A stretch of 64,000 bases of DNA from Roseomonas xinghualingensis. Its GTDB lineage: Bacteria; Pseudomonadota; Alphaproteobacteria; Acetobacterales; Acetobacteraceae. The stretch covers positions 124,001-188,000 of the forward strand of contig NZ_JAOXLP010000003.1 in assembly GCF_025791835.1 (NCBI RefSeq), in the 5' to 3' direction. Shown piece after piece: positions 1-8,024 of this stretch (the stretch's first letter is position 1; every line of letters begins with the position of its first letter). A program made the position numbers and the translations under genes. The notes under the pieces were generated by a model, which did no database searches, had not been told where the DNA came from, and saw only the letters and a list, made by a program, of their open reading frames with translations.

Positions 1-486
1 GAGGAAATCGAGAAGCGTCGCCAGAAGCTGAACGAGGATCTGCAGCGCGAGCAGACCCGCTGGCGCGAGGAGCAGCAGGCGCTGGCGAACCAGCGTTCGA
101 CGATGAACCCCGAGCAGCTTCGCCAGAAGGAGCGTGAGCTGCAGGAGCGCATCACCGACAGCCAGCGCATCTTCCGTGACCGTTCCCGCCAGATCGAGCA
201 GGTGGCCCAGGCCGCGCTGCAGGAGATCGAGCAGGCGCTGGCGGTTGTGATCCGGCAGGTGGCGGCAAGCCGCAACGTGAACCTCGTGCTGCCGCGGCCA
301 CTGGTGATCTTCAACGACGCGCCCTTCGACCTGACGAATGAGATCAGTCAGCAAGTGAATCGCGTGCTGCGCAGTGTCACCCTGCCGCCTGATGGCCAGG
401 CGCCGGCCCAGCCTGCCGCACAGGGCAACAACCAGGCTCCCGCGCAGCGTCCTGCCCAGACCCCCGCGCAGCAGCAACGCCGGTAA
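1..486 (+). CDS. OmpH/Skp-family periplasmic chaperone, C-terminal part
   Basis: The reading frame is open from the first base, so the start and signal peptide lie outside the window. The visible 161 residues are a long, charged, Gln/Glu/Arg-rich coiled coil ending in a Gln/Ala/Pro-rich tail, typical of the OmpH (Skp) family. Skp-type proteins hold unfolded outer-membrane proteins in the periplasm on their way to the BAM complex. The position directly before lpxD matches the common bamA-ompH-lpxD-fabZ-lpxA order, which supports the call more strongly than the low-complexity sequence. The Pro/Gln tail is longer than in enterobacterial Skp. Confidence 0.85.
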   Translation, partial: EEIEKRRQKLNEDLQREQTRWREEQQALANQRSTMNPEQLRQKERELQERITDSQRIFRDRSRQIEQVAQAALQEIEQALAVVIRQVAASRNVNLVLPRPLVIFNDAPFDLTNEISQQVNRVLRSVTLPPDGQAPAQPAAQGNNQAPAQRPAQTPAQQQRR

Positions 487-490
487 GATC

Positions 491-1543
491 ATGGCAGCGG
501 ATTCCCGCTTCCATCCGGCCGCCGGGCCGCTGCCGCTTGCGCAGCTTGCGCAGGTGGCGGGGCTCACGGCGCCGGAGGGAACGGGCGACCGGCTCTTCAC
601 GAGCGTCGGCACGCTGAAGTCGGCCGGGCCGGATGATGTGACCTTTTTGGACGGGCGGCGCTGGCTGCCCGACCTGAGGGAGAGCCGCGCCGGCGCCGTG
701 ATTCTGGCCGAAGAGAACCGGCATGACGTGCCGGAGGGCATGATCGCCCTGATTTCGCCCACACCCATCCTGGCTTTTGCGCGGATCGCCGCGGCGTTGC
801 ATCCGCCGCTGGCTTCCAATGGCACCCGCCACCCCACGGCGGTGGTGGCCGAGGACGCGCAGATCGGCGAGGGCTGTGAGATCGGCCCTTATGCCGTGAT
901 CGAGGAAGGGGTGGTGCTTGGCCCCCGCACCCTGGTCGCGGCTCATGCCCATATCGGCCGGAACTGCGTCTTCGGCGCAGAGTGTCGCATTCTCTCCCAC
1001 GTCACCGTCAGCCATTGCCTGGCGGGGGACCGGGTGACGCTGAATCCGGGCGCCCGGATCGGCAGCGAGGGCTTCGGCTTCGCAACCTCCCGTGGCGAGC
1101 ATGTCACCGTGCCCCAACTGGGCCGGGTCATCCTTGGAGACGGGGTGGAGGTGGGCGCCAATGCCTGCATTGACCGGGGATCGGGTAACGACACCGTCCT
1201 CGGGGCAGGCACGCGGCTGGATAATCTCACCATGCTCGGGCACAACGTGCGGACCGGGCGTGGCTGCATCATCGTGGCGCAGGCCGGCATCTCCGGTTCC
1301 ACGGTGATCGGCAATTACGTGGTGGTGGCGGCCCAGGCGGGGCTTGCCGGGCATCTAACCGTGGGCGACCAGGCGCGGATCGGCGCCCAGGCAGGCGTCA
1401 TGGCGGATGTGCCTGCGGGGCAGGATGTGCTGGGAAGCCCGGCCTTGCCCGTGCGGGATACTCTTCGCGCCCATACAGTCCTGCGGGAACTGGGACGGTC
1501 GAAGGCGGCAAGGCGAACGGCGAAAGCAAAGACGAGCGATTGA
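491..1543 (+). CDS. lpxD: UDP-3-O-acylglucosamine N-acyltransferase LpxD
   Basis: Third step of lipid A synthesis: transfers a hydroxyacyl chain from acyl-ACP to the 2-amine of UDP-3-O-acylglucosamine in the cytoplasm. The 350-residue protein has an N-terminal LpxD uridine-binding-like domain (about 1-105) followed by a left-handed beta helix of hexapeptide repeats, visible as repeated I-G-x and V-x-A patterns from about residue 115 to 320. ATG at 491 is chosen because an upstream in-frame extension from 374 only reads ompH out of frame. It lies 4 bases after the ompH stop and 2 bases before the likely fabZ start, as expected for the lpx operon. Confidence 0.95.
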   Translation: MAADSRFHPAAGPLPLAQLAQVAGLTAPEGTGDRLFTSVGTLKSAGPDDVTFLDGRRWLPDLRESRAGAVILAEENRHDVPEGMIALISPTPILAFARIAAALHPPLASNGTRHPTAVVAEDAQIGEGCEIGPYAVIEEGVVLGPRTLVAAHAHIGRNCVFGAECRILSHVTVSHCLAGDRVTLNPGARIGSEGFGFATSRGEHVTVPQLGRVILGDGVEVGANACIDRGSGNDTVLGAGTRLDNLTMLGHNVRTGRGCIIVAQAGISGSTVIGNYVVVAAQAGLAGHLTVGDQARIGAQAGVMADVPAGQDVLGSPALPVRDTLRAHTVLRELGRSKAARRTAKAKTSD

Positions 1544-1545
1544 GA

Positions 1546-2046
1546 ATGGCGGACAGCGACGCATCAGTCCCGGAGAGCGTGGAAAAGGCCGGGGAGGGCG
1601 AGACCAGATCCACCCTGGACATCGCCCGCATCATGGAGGCGATCCCCCACCGCTATCCTTTCCTGCTGGTGGATCGGGTGGTGGATCTCGTCCGCGGCGT
1701 CAGCGCCGTGGGCATCAAGAACGTCTCGATCAACGAGGGTGTCTTCCAGGGCCATTTCCCGCGCCACCCGGTTTTCCCTGGCGTGATGATCATCGAGAGC
1801 ATGGCGCAGACGGCCGGCGTGCTGGTGGTGGAGACGCTGGGGCCGGCGGCGCGCGGCAAGCTGGTCTATTTCATGTCCGTCGAGAACGCGAAGTTCCGCA
1901 AGCCGGTCGTGCCGGGTGACCAGATGCGCGTGCATGTCACCAAGGAACGACAGCGCGGAAATGTGTGGAAGTTCTCGGCCGAGGCAAAGGTCGATGGCAC
2001 CGTGGTGGCCGAGGCCACCTATGCCGCAATGATTCTGGACAGTTGA
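1546..2046 (+). CDS. fabZ: 3-hydroxyacyl-[ACP] dehydratase FabZ
   Basis: Dehydrates 3-hydroxyacyl-ACP in fatty-acid elongation. It competes with the Lpx acyltransferases for hydroxyacyl-ACP, so its place inside the lpx operon is meaningful. The hot-dog fold motifs are clear: PHRYPFLLVDR near the N terminus, then GHFPRHPVFPG with the catalytic His, and the helix with ESMAQ carrying the catalytic Glu. About 166 residues, slightly longer than the family norm because of a 20-residue acidic N-terminal extension. A TTG at 1540 is an alternative start overlapping the lpxD stop; I prefer ATG at 1546. Confidence 0.95.
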   Translation: MADSDASVPESVEKAGEGETRSTLDIARIMEAIPHRYPFLLVDRVVDLVRGVSAVGIKNVSINEGVFQGHFPRHPVFPGVMIIESMAQTAGVLVVETLGPAARGKLVYFMSVENAKFRKPVVPGDQMRVHVTKERQRGNVWKFSAEAKVDGTVVAEATYAAMILDS

Positions 2047-2867
2047 GCGTGGCGAATATTCATCCAACCGCGATCGTCGCCGAGGGTGCCGCGATCGCGG
2101 CGAGCGCGACAATTGGCCCCTATGCCACGGTCGGTGCGCAGGTTGTGCTTGGCGAGGGCGTGCAGGTCGGCGCGCATGCGGTGCTGGACGGTATCACCCA
2201 TCTGGCCGAGGGCGTGCAGATCCTGCCCTTCGCCTCCGTGGGGCTACCGCCGCAGGACCTGAAGTACAAGGGCGAACCCACCCGCGTGGAGATCGGCCCC
2301 CGTACCATCGTGCGCGAGCATGCGACGGTGCATCGCGGCAGCGTCGGCGGCGAGGGGCTAACGCGGATCGGCGCCGACTGCCTCATCATGTGCGTTGCCC
2401 ATGTCGGCCATGACTGCGTGCTGGAGGATCGCGTGATCCTCGCCAACAACGTCATGCTCGGCGGCCATGTGTATATCGGCGACACGGTCTTCGTCGGCGG
2501 TGGCACGGCCGTGCACCAGTCGGTGCGGATCGGCCGGCAGGCGGTGATTGGCGGCATGAGCGGGGTGGAGCGGGACGTGATCCCCTTCGGCTCCTGCATG
2601 GGTAACCGGGCGCGGCTGATCGGGCTGAACCTCCTCGGCCTGAAGCGCCGCGGCTTTGGGCGCGAGGCGATCAATGCGCTGCGGGCCGCCTATCGCGGGC
2701 TGTTCCTCGGCCGAGGCACCTTCGATGCGCGCGTGGCGCTGGTGGCGCAGGACCATGGAAACCAGCCGCAGGTGGCCGAGATCCTGGCTTTCATCGAGGC
2801 ATCCAGCCGGCGTGGCCTGATGCGCGCCGGCCGCCAGACCCATGAATCCGAGGCCGAGGCGGCCTGA
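2043..2867 (+). CDS. lpxA: UDP-N-acetylglucosamine acyltransferase LpxA
   Basis: First committed step of lipid A synthesis: O-acylation of UDP-GlcNAc from hydroxyacyl-ACP. 274 residues, of the usual length. The N-terminal half is a hexapeptide-repeat beta helix opening with NIHPTAIV; the active-site region HATVHRGS and HVGHDC is intact, followed by the helical C-terminal domain. The start is a TTG at 2043 overlapping the fabZ stop (TTGA); a GTG at 2049 is the alternative, and no ATG fits the conserved N terminus. The overlap suggests translational coupling to fabZ. Confidence 0.93.
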   Translation: MSVANIHPTAIVAEGAAIAASATIGPYATVGAQVVLGEGVQVGAHAVLDGITHLAEGVQILPFASVGLPPQDLKYKGEPTRVEIGPRTIVREHATVHRGSVGGEGLTRIGADCLIMCVAHVGHDCVLEDRVILANNVMLGGHVYIGDTVFVGGGTAVHQSVRIGRQAVIGGMSGVERDVIPFGSCMGNRARLIGLNLLGLKRRGFGREAINALRAAYRGLFLGRGTFDARVALVAQDHGNQPQVAEILAFIEASSRRGLMRAGRQTHESEAEAA

Positions 2868-2884
2868 AGCCGGAGCGTGAGAGC

Positions 2885-3745
2885 GTGAGCGAAGCTCCGA
2901 TCGCGATCATTGCCGGTGGCGGTGCGATGCCCCTGCGCGTGGCCGCCGCCTGCCGTGCCATGGGCAAGCCCTTCGTCGCCGTTCTGCTCGAGGGCTTTGC
3001 GAAGCCTTCCGAATGGCCGGGGGTGCGGCAGATCACCATCCGCCTGGGTGCGGCTGGCCAGGCTCTGGACTGGCTGAAAGCCCAGGGGGCCAGACAGATC
3101 GTGCTGGTTGGCGATGTGCGCCGGCCCTCCATCCTGTCCCTGCGGCCGGATGCGGGTGCTGCGAAGTTTATCGCCCGGATCGGCATGCGCGCCTTCAGCG
3201 GCGATGACAGTCTTCTCTCCGCACTGCGGGAACTGCTGCGGGAGGAGGGTTTCGAGCCTGTGGGCCCGACGCGTTTCCTTCGGGAAGCGCAAACGCCTCC
3301 TGGCCTGCTGACCAGTGCGGCGCCAGATGCCGGCGCGCTGGCCGATATCGCCCGCGGCGTCGCCGTGGTGCGCGCCATCGGCGCCGTGGATGTGGGGCAG
3401 GGGGCAGTGGTGCAGCAAGGCCTCGTCCTCGGCGTCGAGGCCATCGAAGGCACGGATGCCATGCTGGCCCGCGTGCGCGAGCTGCGGCGCGAGGGGCCGG
3501 GCGGCGTGCTGGTGAAGCTGGTGAAGCCCGGCCAGGACCGGGAGGTGGACATGCCCGCCCTTGGTCCGCGCACCGTGGCGGGGGCGATCGCCGCCGGCTT
3601 GGCCGGGATTGCCTTTGAGGCGGATGGTGCGTTGTTGGTGGACCGCGAGAAGATGGTGGAGCAGGCGGATTCCGCTGGCCTCTTCCTTCTCGCTATCCGC
3701 CCGGATGACCATGTGCGGGCCGCGACAACAGGAGCCGCGAGATGA
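2885..3745 (+). CDS. lpxI: UDP-2,3-diacylglucosamine pyrophosphatase LpxI
   Basis: Hydrolyses UDP-2,3-diacylglucosamine to lipid X and UMP; LpxI (formerly DUF1009) replaces LpxH in most Alphaproteobacteria. The 286-residue protein has the family's N-terminal IAGGGAMPL motif, a central VGDVRRPS stretch and the C-terminal signature region around [22 protein letters not shown] start at 2885, 17 bases after lpxA. Its last bases overlap the next gene (ATGA). In most relatives lpxB follows here, but it does not in this window. Confidence 0.93.
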   Translation: MSEAPIAIIAGGGAMPLRVAAACRAMGKPFVAVLLEGFAKPSEWPGVRQITIRLGAAGQALDWLKAQGARQIVLVGDVRRPSILSLRPDAGAAKFIARIGMRAFSGDDSLLSALRELLREEGFEPVGPTRFLREAQTPPGLLTSAAPDAGALADIARGVAVVRAIGAVDVGQGAVVQQGLVLGVEAIEGTDAMLARVRELRREGPGGVLVKLVKPGQDREVDMPALGPRTVAGAIAAGLAGIAFEADGALLVDREKMVEQADSAGLFLLAIRPDDHVRAATTGAAR

Positions 3746-4143
3746 GCGACACCCCGAAGGGCAAGTTCCTCCACACGATGATCCGGGTCGGCGACCTGGA
3801 CCGCAGCGTGAACTTCTACACGAAGATGTTCGGCATGCGGGAGCTTCGCCGGCGGGATGTCCCCGAGGGCAAGTACACCCTGGCCTTCCTCGGCTATGGC
3901 GGCAATGAGGCTGGCGAGGGCGAGATCGAGCTGACCTACAACTACGGCGTCGAGAAGTATGACCTCGGCGGCGGCTTCGGCCATCTGGCCATCGGCGTGC
4001 CGGATGTGGCGGCGGCCTGCGAGCAGATCCGCGCCGCTGGCGGCAAGGTGGTGCGTGAGGCCGGGCCGGTGAAGCACGGCACCACCATCATCGCCTTCGT
4101 CGAGGACCCGGACGGCTACAAGATCGAGCTGATCCAGCGCTGA
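3742..4143 (+). CDS. gloA: Lactoylglutathione lyase (glyoxalase I)
   Basis: Converts the hemithioacetal of methylglyoxal and glutathione to S-lactoylglutathione, the first detoxification step for methylglyoxal. The 133-residue protein consists of two betaalphabetabetabeta (VOC) modules. It keeps the metal-site pattern of small proteobacterial GloA: His in the N-terminal [13 protein letters not shown], Glu in EIELTYNYG, His in GFGHLAIGV and Glu in the C-terminal YKIELIQ. ATGA overlap with lpxI and a 1-base gap to the next gene show it is embedded in the operon although it has no lipid A role. Confidence 0.95.
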   Translation: MSDTPKGKFLHTMIRVGDLDRSVNFYTKMFGMRELRRRDVPEGKYTLAFLGYGGNEAGEGEIELTYNYGVEKYDLGGGFGHLAIGVPDVAAACEQIRAAGGKVVREAGPVKHGTTIIAFVEDPDGYKIELIQR

Positions 4144-4144
4144 G

Positions 4145-5542
4145 GTGCTGCCCGATCCGATCCGCCTGATCACCGACGCCGCCACCCGCACCGGGGAGGC
4201 GGCGCTGGCCCTGGCGGGAAAGGAGCGCGTGAGGCTGGCTGTAACCGGCCTTTCCCGCGCCGGGAAGACCGTGTTCCTTACTTCCCTCGTCGCCAATCTG
4301 GTGGCGGCGGGAGCGGGGAGGCGGACGCTTCCGGCGCTGGAGGCCACCTCCGGCCGGTTGCGGCGCGCCCGCGCCATTCCACCCGGAGTGGAGGCGACCC
4401 CGCGCTTTGACGCCGAGGCGCATCTGGCCGCCCTGGCCGCCCGTCCGCCGGCATGGCCTGCGCGGACCGATGACATCTCGACCTTGTCCCTGTCGCTGAC
4501 GCTGCGGCGGCATGGCGTTTACGGCCAGTTCCTGCCGGATCGGGAGGTGACGCTGGACCTGCTGGACTATCCAGGCGAGTGGCTGCTCGATCTGCCCATG
4601 TTCGCGCAGGATTTCGGCCGATGGTCCGACGAAACGCTGGCGCGCATCTCCACCGGCCTTCGCGCGGCTCCGGCAGCGGAATTCCTGGCCTTCGCCCATG
4701 CGCTGCCCACCACGGCGCCCGCCGAGGACTCGCTCGCCCGGCGTGGCCATGCCCTCTACCGGCAGTTCCTGCTGACGGCGCGGGACGAGCTCGGCTTCCG
4801 CTTCCTCCAGCCGGGCCGCTTCCTCAACCCTGGCCCGGGTGGCGATGCGCCGATCCTCTGGTTCTTCCCACTGCCGGCCGCCGCCCGGAACTCGCCCCTG
4901 GGCGAATTGCTGGCCCGGCGGCACGAGGCCTATCTGCGTGATCAGCGCGACCGCTTCCTCGATCCCGTCTTCCGCCGCTTCGACCGGCAGGTGGTGCTGG
5001 TGGACGTGCTCGGCGCGCTTCATGCCGGGCGCGAGGCCTTCGAGGACACGGCGGAAGCGCTTTCCGCGATTTCCGCCACGCTCCGCTATGGGCGCGGCTG
5101 GCTGGATATGCTGACCGGCACCGGCATCTCCCGCGTGGCCTTCGCCGCTACCAAGGCGGACCATGTGCCGGAGGTGAGCCGGGACAGCCTGGCCTCGCTG
5201 CTCTCCGATCTGGTGGATGCGCCCCGGCGCCGGGCCGAGATCGCGGGGGCTGCCGTCTCCGTCCATGCGGTGGCGTCCATCCGCTGCACCCAGGAGGCGA
5301 CGGCCATGCATCAGGGCCGCCCGTCCCCGGCCGTGCGCGGCATCCTGCTGGAGAACGGGCGCTGGGCGACGGTCGATCCGGGGCTGGTGCCCGCCCGGCA
5401 CCCGCCTGAAAGCTTCTGGAACGCGGCCTATTTCCAGATGCCTGTTTTCCGTCCGCCGGAGCTGGACCGTGACGGGCGCGGTGGCGTGCCGCATCTGGGG
5501 CTGGATACGCTCCTCTCCGGCCTGCTGGGTGACGCACTGTAA
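4145..5542 (+). CDS. ycjX: YcjX-like P-loop protein (DUF463)
   Basis: A 465-residue P-loop NTPase-like protein of the YcjX/DUF463 family; the biochemical role is not established, and E. coli YcjX is a heat-shock-regulated gene. The Walker A motif GLSRAGKT is at residues 35-42, and a LLDYPGEWLLDLP stretch lies where the switch region is expected. A VLVDVLGALHAG segment and AATKADHVP near the C-terminal half resemble G4-type specificity loops. GTG start 1 base after the gloA stop. It is paired with a YcjF-like membrane protein just downstream, the same pairing as in E. coli. Confidence 0.88.
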   Translation: MLPDPIRLITDAATRTGEAALALAGKERVRLAVTGLSRAGKTVFLTSLVANLVAAGAGRRTLPALEATSGRLRRARAIPPGVEATPRFDAEAHLAALAARPPAWPARTDDISTLSLSLTLRRHGVYGQFLPDREVTLDLLDYPGEWLLDLPMFAQDFGRWSDETLARISTGLRAAPAAEFLAFAHALPTTAPAEDSLARRGHALYRQFLLTARDELGFRFLQPGRFLNPGPGGDAPILWFFPLPAAARNSPLGELLARRHEAYLRDQRDRFLDPVFRRFDRQVVLVDVLGALHAGREAFEDTAEALSAISATLRYGRGWLDMLTGTGISRVAFAATKADHVPEVSRDSLASLLSDLVDAPRRRAEIAGAAVSVHAVASIRCTQEATAMHQGRPSPAVRGILLENGRWATVDPGLVPARHPPESFWNAAYFQMPVFRPPELDRDGRGGVPHLGLDTLLSGLLGDAL

Positions 5543-5579
5543 TCGGTGCCTGCCCGGGCCATATGCGCTCCCCTTGGAT

Positions 5580-5585
5580 AGGAGG
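5580..5585 (+). promoter_or_regulatory. Perfect Shine-Dalgarno AGGAGG before a CTG start
   Basis: AGGAGG lies six bases (CAGACC) upstream of CTG at 5592, in the reading frame of the YcjF-like protein. No ATG or GTG is placed near it; the nearest other candidate is a TTG at 5574, upstream of the SD itself. This site therefore decides the start of the next gene. Confidence 0.7.
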
Positions 5586-5591
5586 CAGACC

Positions 5592-6467
5592 CTGAGCGAG
5601 ACCGCCCCCCGCCCGCCGCGCATCCTGCTGGAGGAAGAGGCGGGCTCCTCACGCCTGGACCATGCCTGGGAGGCCGAGATCCAGCCGGAGGTGATCGCAT
5701 CCAGCGGATTCTCTACCCTGTCGCTGCTGGCGATCGGGGTGGTGGCGCTGATTCTCGGCTTCTCGGCGCTCGCGACCGGGAACTACGTGGCGGAGCAGTT
5801 CGCCCGCGCTGCCTGGCTGGGCTGGCTAACCCTGGCTGTTGCCCTGGGCGGCTTCGGCGCGATCGCCTGGGCCTTGCTGCGCGAGTTCCGGGCGCTGTTC
5901 CGGCTGCGGGAGGTGGATGCGGCCCGGGCGGCCTTTGCGCGCGGCGACCTGACGGCCGCCAAGGTGCATGTCCTGGCCTGGGCCGCGCCCATTCCGCTGG
6001 CTGCCCCCGTTCTCCCAGCCCTGAAGGACGCGCCCGATCTTCCCGCCCTGCGGGGGTTGCTGGAAACCGGCCCTCTCGTCTCGCTGGATGCGGAAGCGCG
6101 CCGGCTGGGAAGGCTGGCGGCGGTGCAGGGCTTCGCGGCCACGGCCATCAGCCCTTCGCCCGCCCTGGATGCGCTGGTGGTTGCCTGGCGCGGGCTTCGG
6201 CTGGTGCGGCAGGTGGCCGCGCTGCACGGCATGCGGCCGGGGATCGCCGCGACGGCCTCGCTGCTGCGCCGGGCCGCCTTCGATGCGGCCGCCGTGGCGG
6301 CCACCGAGGTCGCGACTGATACGGCCGTGCGGGCCGTCGTGACCAACCCGCTGCTGAGCCATGTGGTGGGAGACGCCGCCACAGGGGCGGTGGCGGCCCG
6401 TCGCCTCATCACCCTTGCCCGGGCCACGGCGGCGGCCTGCCGCATCGTGCCGCCCGAGACCCCGTAG
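5592..6467 (+). CDS. YcjF-like membrane protein (TIGR01620/DUF697), likely CTG start
   Basis: The 291-residue protein resembles E. coli YcjF: a short N-terminal cytoplasmic region (PRPPRILLEEEAG), two transmembrane helices around residues 40-90 (LSLLAIGVVALILGF and AWLGWLTLAVALGGFGAIAW), and a C-terminal DUF697-type domain rich in Ala/Val helices. It follows the YcjX-like gene by 49 bases and they probably act together; the function is unknown. The start is unusual: the frame has no well-placed ATG or GTG, but CTG at 5592 sits six bases after AGGAGG. If CTG is wrong, TTG at 5574 gives six more residues. A hairpin terminator follows the stop. Confidence 0.82.
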   Translation: MSETAPRPPRILLEEEAGSSRLDHAWEAEIQPEVIASSGFSTLSLLAIGVVALILGFSALATGNYVAEQFARAAWLGWLTLAVALGGFGAIAWALLREFRALFRLREVDAARAAFARGDLTAAKVHVLAWAAPIPLAAPVLPALKDAPDLPALRGLLETGPLVSLDAEARRLGRLAAVQGFAATAISPSPALDALVVAWRGLRLVRQVAALHGMRPGIAATASLLRRAAFDAAAVAATEVATDTAVRAVVTNPLLSHVVGDAATGAVAARRLITLARATAAACRIVPPETP

Positions 6468-6473
6468 GGAAGC

Positions 6474-6500
6474 GGCTGAAGGGCGAGCCGCCCCTCAGCC
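6474..6500. terminator. Hairpin between converging ycjF and gltX
   Basis: Inverted repeat with 12-base arms (GGCTGAAGGGCG and CGCCCCTCAGCC, one mismatch) and a three-base loop. It sits in the 46-base gap between two convergent genes, so it could end transcription from both sides. No T-tract follows, which is common in this GC-rich sequence. Confidence 0.55.
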
Positions 6501-6513
6501 ATGACGCCGGCGG

Positions 6514-7920
6514 TCAGCCGCCGACGAGGGTGACGCCTTCGGCCGCGTCGCCGACGCGGGCGAGGCTTTCCTCCTTGCCCAGCGCAATCAGCACCGCGTC
6601 GATCGGCGGGGACTGCAGGCTGCCGGTCAGGGCGGCGCGCAGCGGCTGCGCCACCTGGCCGAGCTTCACCCCCTGCGCTTCCGCGAAGGCGCGAAGGGCG
6701 GCATCCAGTGCGGCACGGTCCCATTCCACATCGGCCAGGGTCTTGCGCAGCGCGGCGAGGCGGTCGCGCACCTCCTGGTCATCCAGCGTGACGGATGCCT
6801 TCGGCTCATATTTGAGCGGGCGGACGGCCAGGGCGAAACGGGCGCCATCGGCCATTTCCACCAGCGTGCGGGCGCGGGGCTGAAGGTCGGGGATCAGCGC
6901 GGCCACGCGGGCGGCCTGGACCTCGTTCACCTCGCCGAGGAACTTCAGCACCAGCGGCAGCAGGGCGGCAGGTTCCGCGGCACGGATATACTGGCCGTTC
7001 AGATGGGTCAGCTTCGCATAGTCCATGCGGGACGCCGCCCGGCCCACATCCTTCAGGTCGAACAGCTCGATGGCCCGGTCACGGGGCACGAACTCCTCGT
7101 CACCATGGCCCCAGCCGAGGCGCAGCAGGTAGTTGCACACGGCGTCCGGCAGCAGGCCCATGTCGCGGAATTCGAGCGCGCCGACCGCACCATGGCGCTT
7201 GGACAGCTTCGCGCCATCCGCGCCATGGATCAGCGGCACATGCGAGAATTCGGGGCGCTTCCAGCCCATGGCGTCATAGACCATGCACTGGCGGAAGGTG
7301 TTGGTCAGGTGGTCGTCGCCACGGATGACATGGGTGATGTCCATGTCATGGTCATCCACCACCACGGCATGCAGATAGGTCGGCGTGCCATCCGAGCGGA
7401 GGATGATCATGTCATCCAGCTCGCTGTTCTGGACGCGCACCTCGCCCTGCACGAGATCCCGCACCACCGTCTCGCCCTCACGCGGGGCCTTGATGCGGAT
7501 GACGGGGGCGATGCCCGCCGGCGCCTCGGAAGGATCGCGGTCGCGCCAGGCGCCGTTGTAGCGGGGCGGACGGCCCTCGGCCTGGGCGCGCTCACGCATC
7601 GCGACCAGTTCCTCGGCGGTGTCATAGGCAAGATAGGCGGCGCCCTTCGCCAGCAGCTCCTTCGCCACTTCTGCATGCCGCGCCTCGCGCGAGGTCTGCA
7701 TCACCGGCGGCTCATCGGGCGAGAGGCCGAGCCATTCCAGGCTGTCGAGGATCTGCTGCACGGCTTCCGGCGTACTGCGGGCGCGATCCGTGTCCTCGAT
7801 GCGCAGCAGGTACTTGCCGCCGTTATGGCGCGCGTAGAGGAAATTGAAGAGGGCGGTGCGGGCTCCGCCGATATGGAGGTAGCCCGTGGGAGAGGGGGCG
7901 AAGCGCGTGCGAACGGTCAT
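6514..7920 (-). CDS. gltX: Glutamyl-tRNA synthetase
   Basis: Charges tRNA(Glu). The class I motifs are intact: HIGG at 16-19 within PSPTGYLHIGGAR and KLSKR at 238-242, with the anticodon-binding helical domain in the C-terminal third. At 468 residues it is of normal length. The Cys-containing zinc insertion seen in E. coli GluRS is absent at the corresponding region (about 98-125). Alphaproteobacteria often carry two GltX paralogues, one of which charges tRNA(Gln) with Glu for later amidation, so the exact specificity cannot be fixed here. Divergent from comEC. Confidence 0.95.
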   Translation of the reverse strand: MTVRTRFAPSPTGYLHIGGARTALFNFLYARHNGGKYLLRIEDTDRARSTPEAVQQILDSLEWLGLSPDEPPVMQTSREARHAEVAKELLAKGAAYLAYDTAEELVAMRERAQAEGRPPRYNGAWRDRDPSEAPAGIAPVIRIKAPREGETVVRDLVQGEVRVQNSELDDMIILRSDGTPTYLHAVVVDDHDMDITHVIRGDDHLTNTFRQCMVYDAMGWKRPEFSHVPLIHGADGAKLSKRHGAVGALEFRDMGLLPDAVCNYLLRLGWGHGDEEFVPRDRAIELFDLKDVGRAASRMDYAKLTHLNGQYIRAAEPAALLPLVLKFLGEVNEVQAARVAALIPDLQPRARTLVEMADGARFALAVRPLKYEPKASVTLDDQEVRDRLAALRKTLADVEWDRAALDAALRAFAEAQGVKLGQVAQPLRAALTGSLQSPPIDAVLIALGKEESLARVGDAAEGVTLVGG

Positions 7921-8024
7921 GCTGGCGGAACCCGTACAGAGGGGGGTGCTGCTCTAACACCGTGAGGCCGGCCTGTTGACCCCTCACGCTGGTGTGATGA
8001 TCGGGTCTAGCATCGTAACAGCCC

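Noticed and set aside
1540..1545. TTG start for fabZ overlapping the lpxD stop
   Set aside because: An ATG lies six bases later and gives an equally good N terminus; kept only as an alternative.
2690..4476. Minus-strand open frames opposite lpxA-lpxI-gloA-ycjX
   Set aside because: Overlap four convincing plus-strand genes and show no recognisable domain.
7976..8013. TTGACC plus TAGCAT as a comEC promoter
   Set aside because: The spacing is about 26 bases, too long for a sigma-70 promoter; a promoter is surely nearby but I cannot place it.
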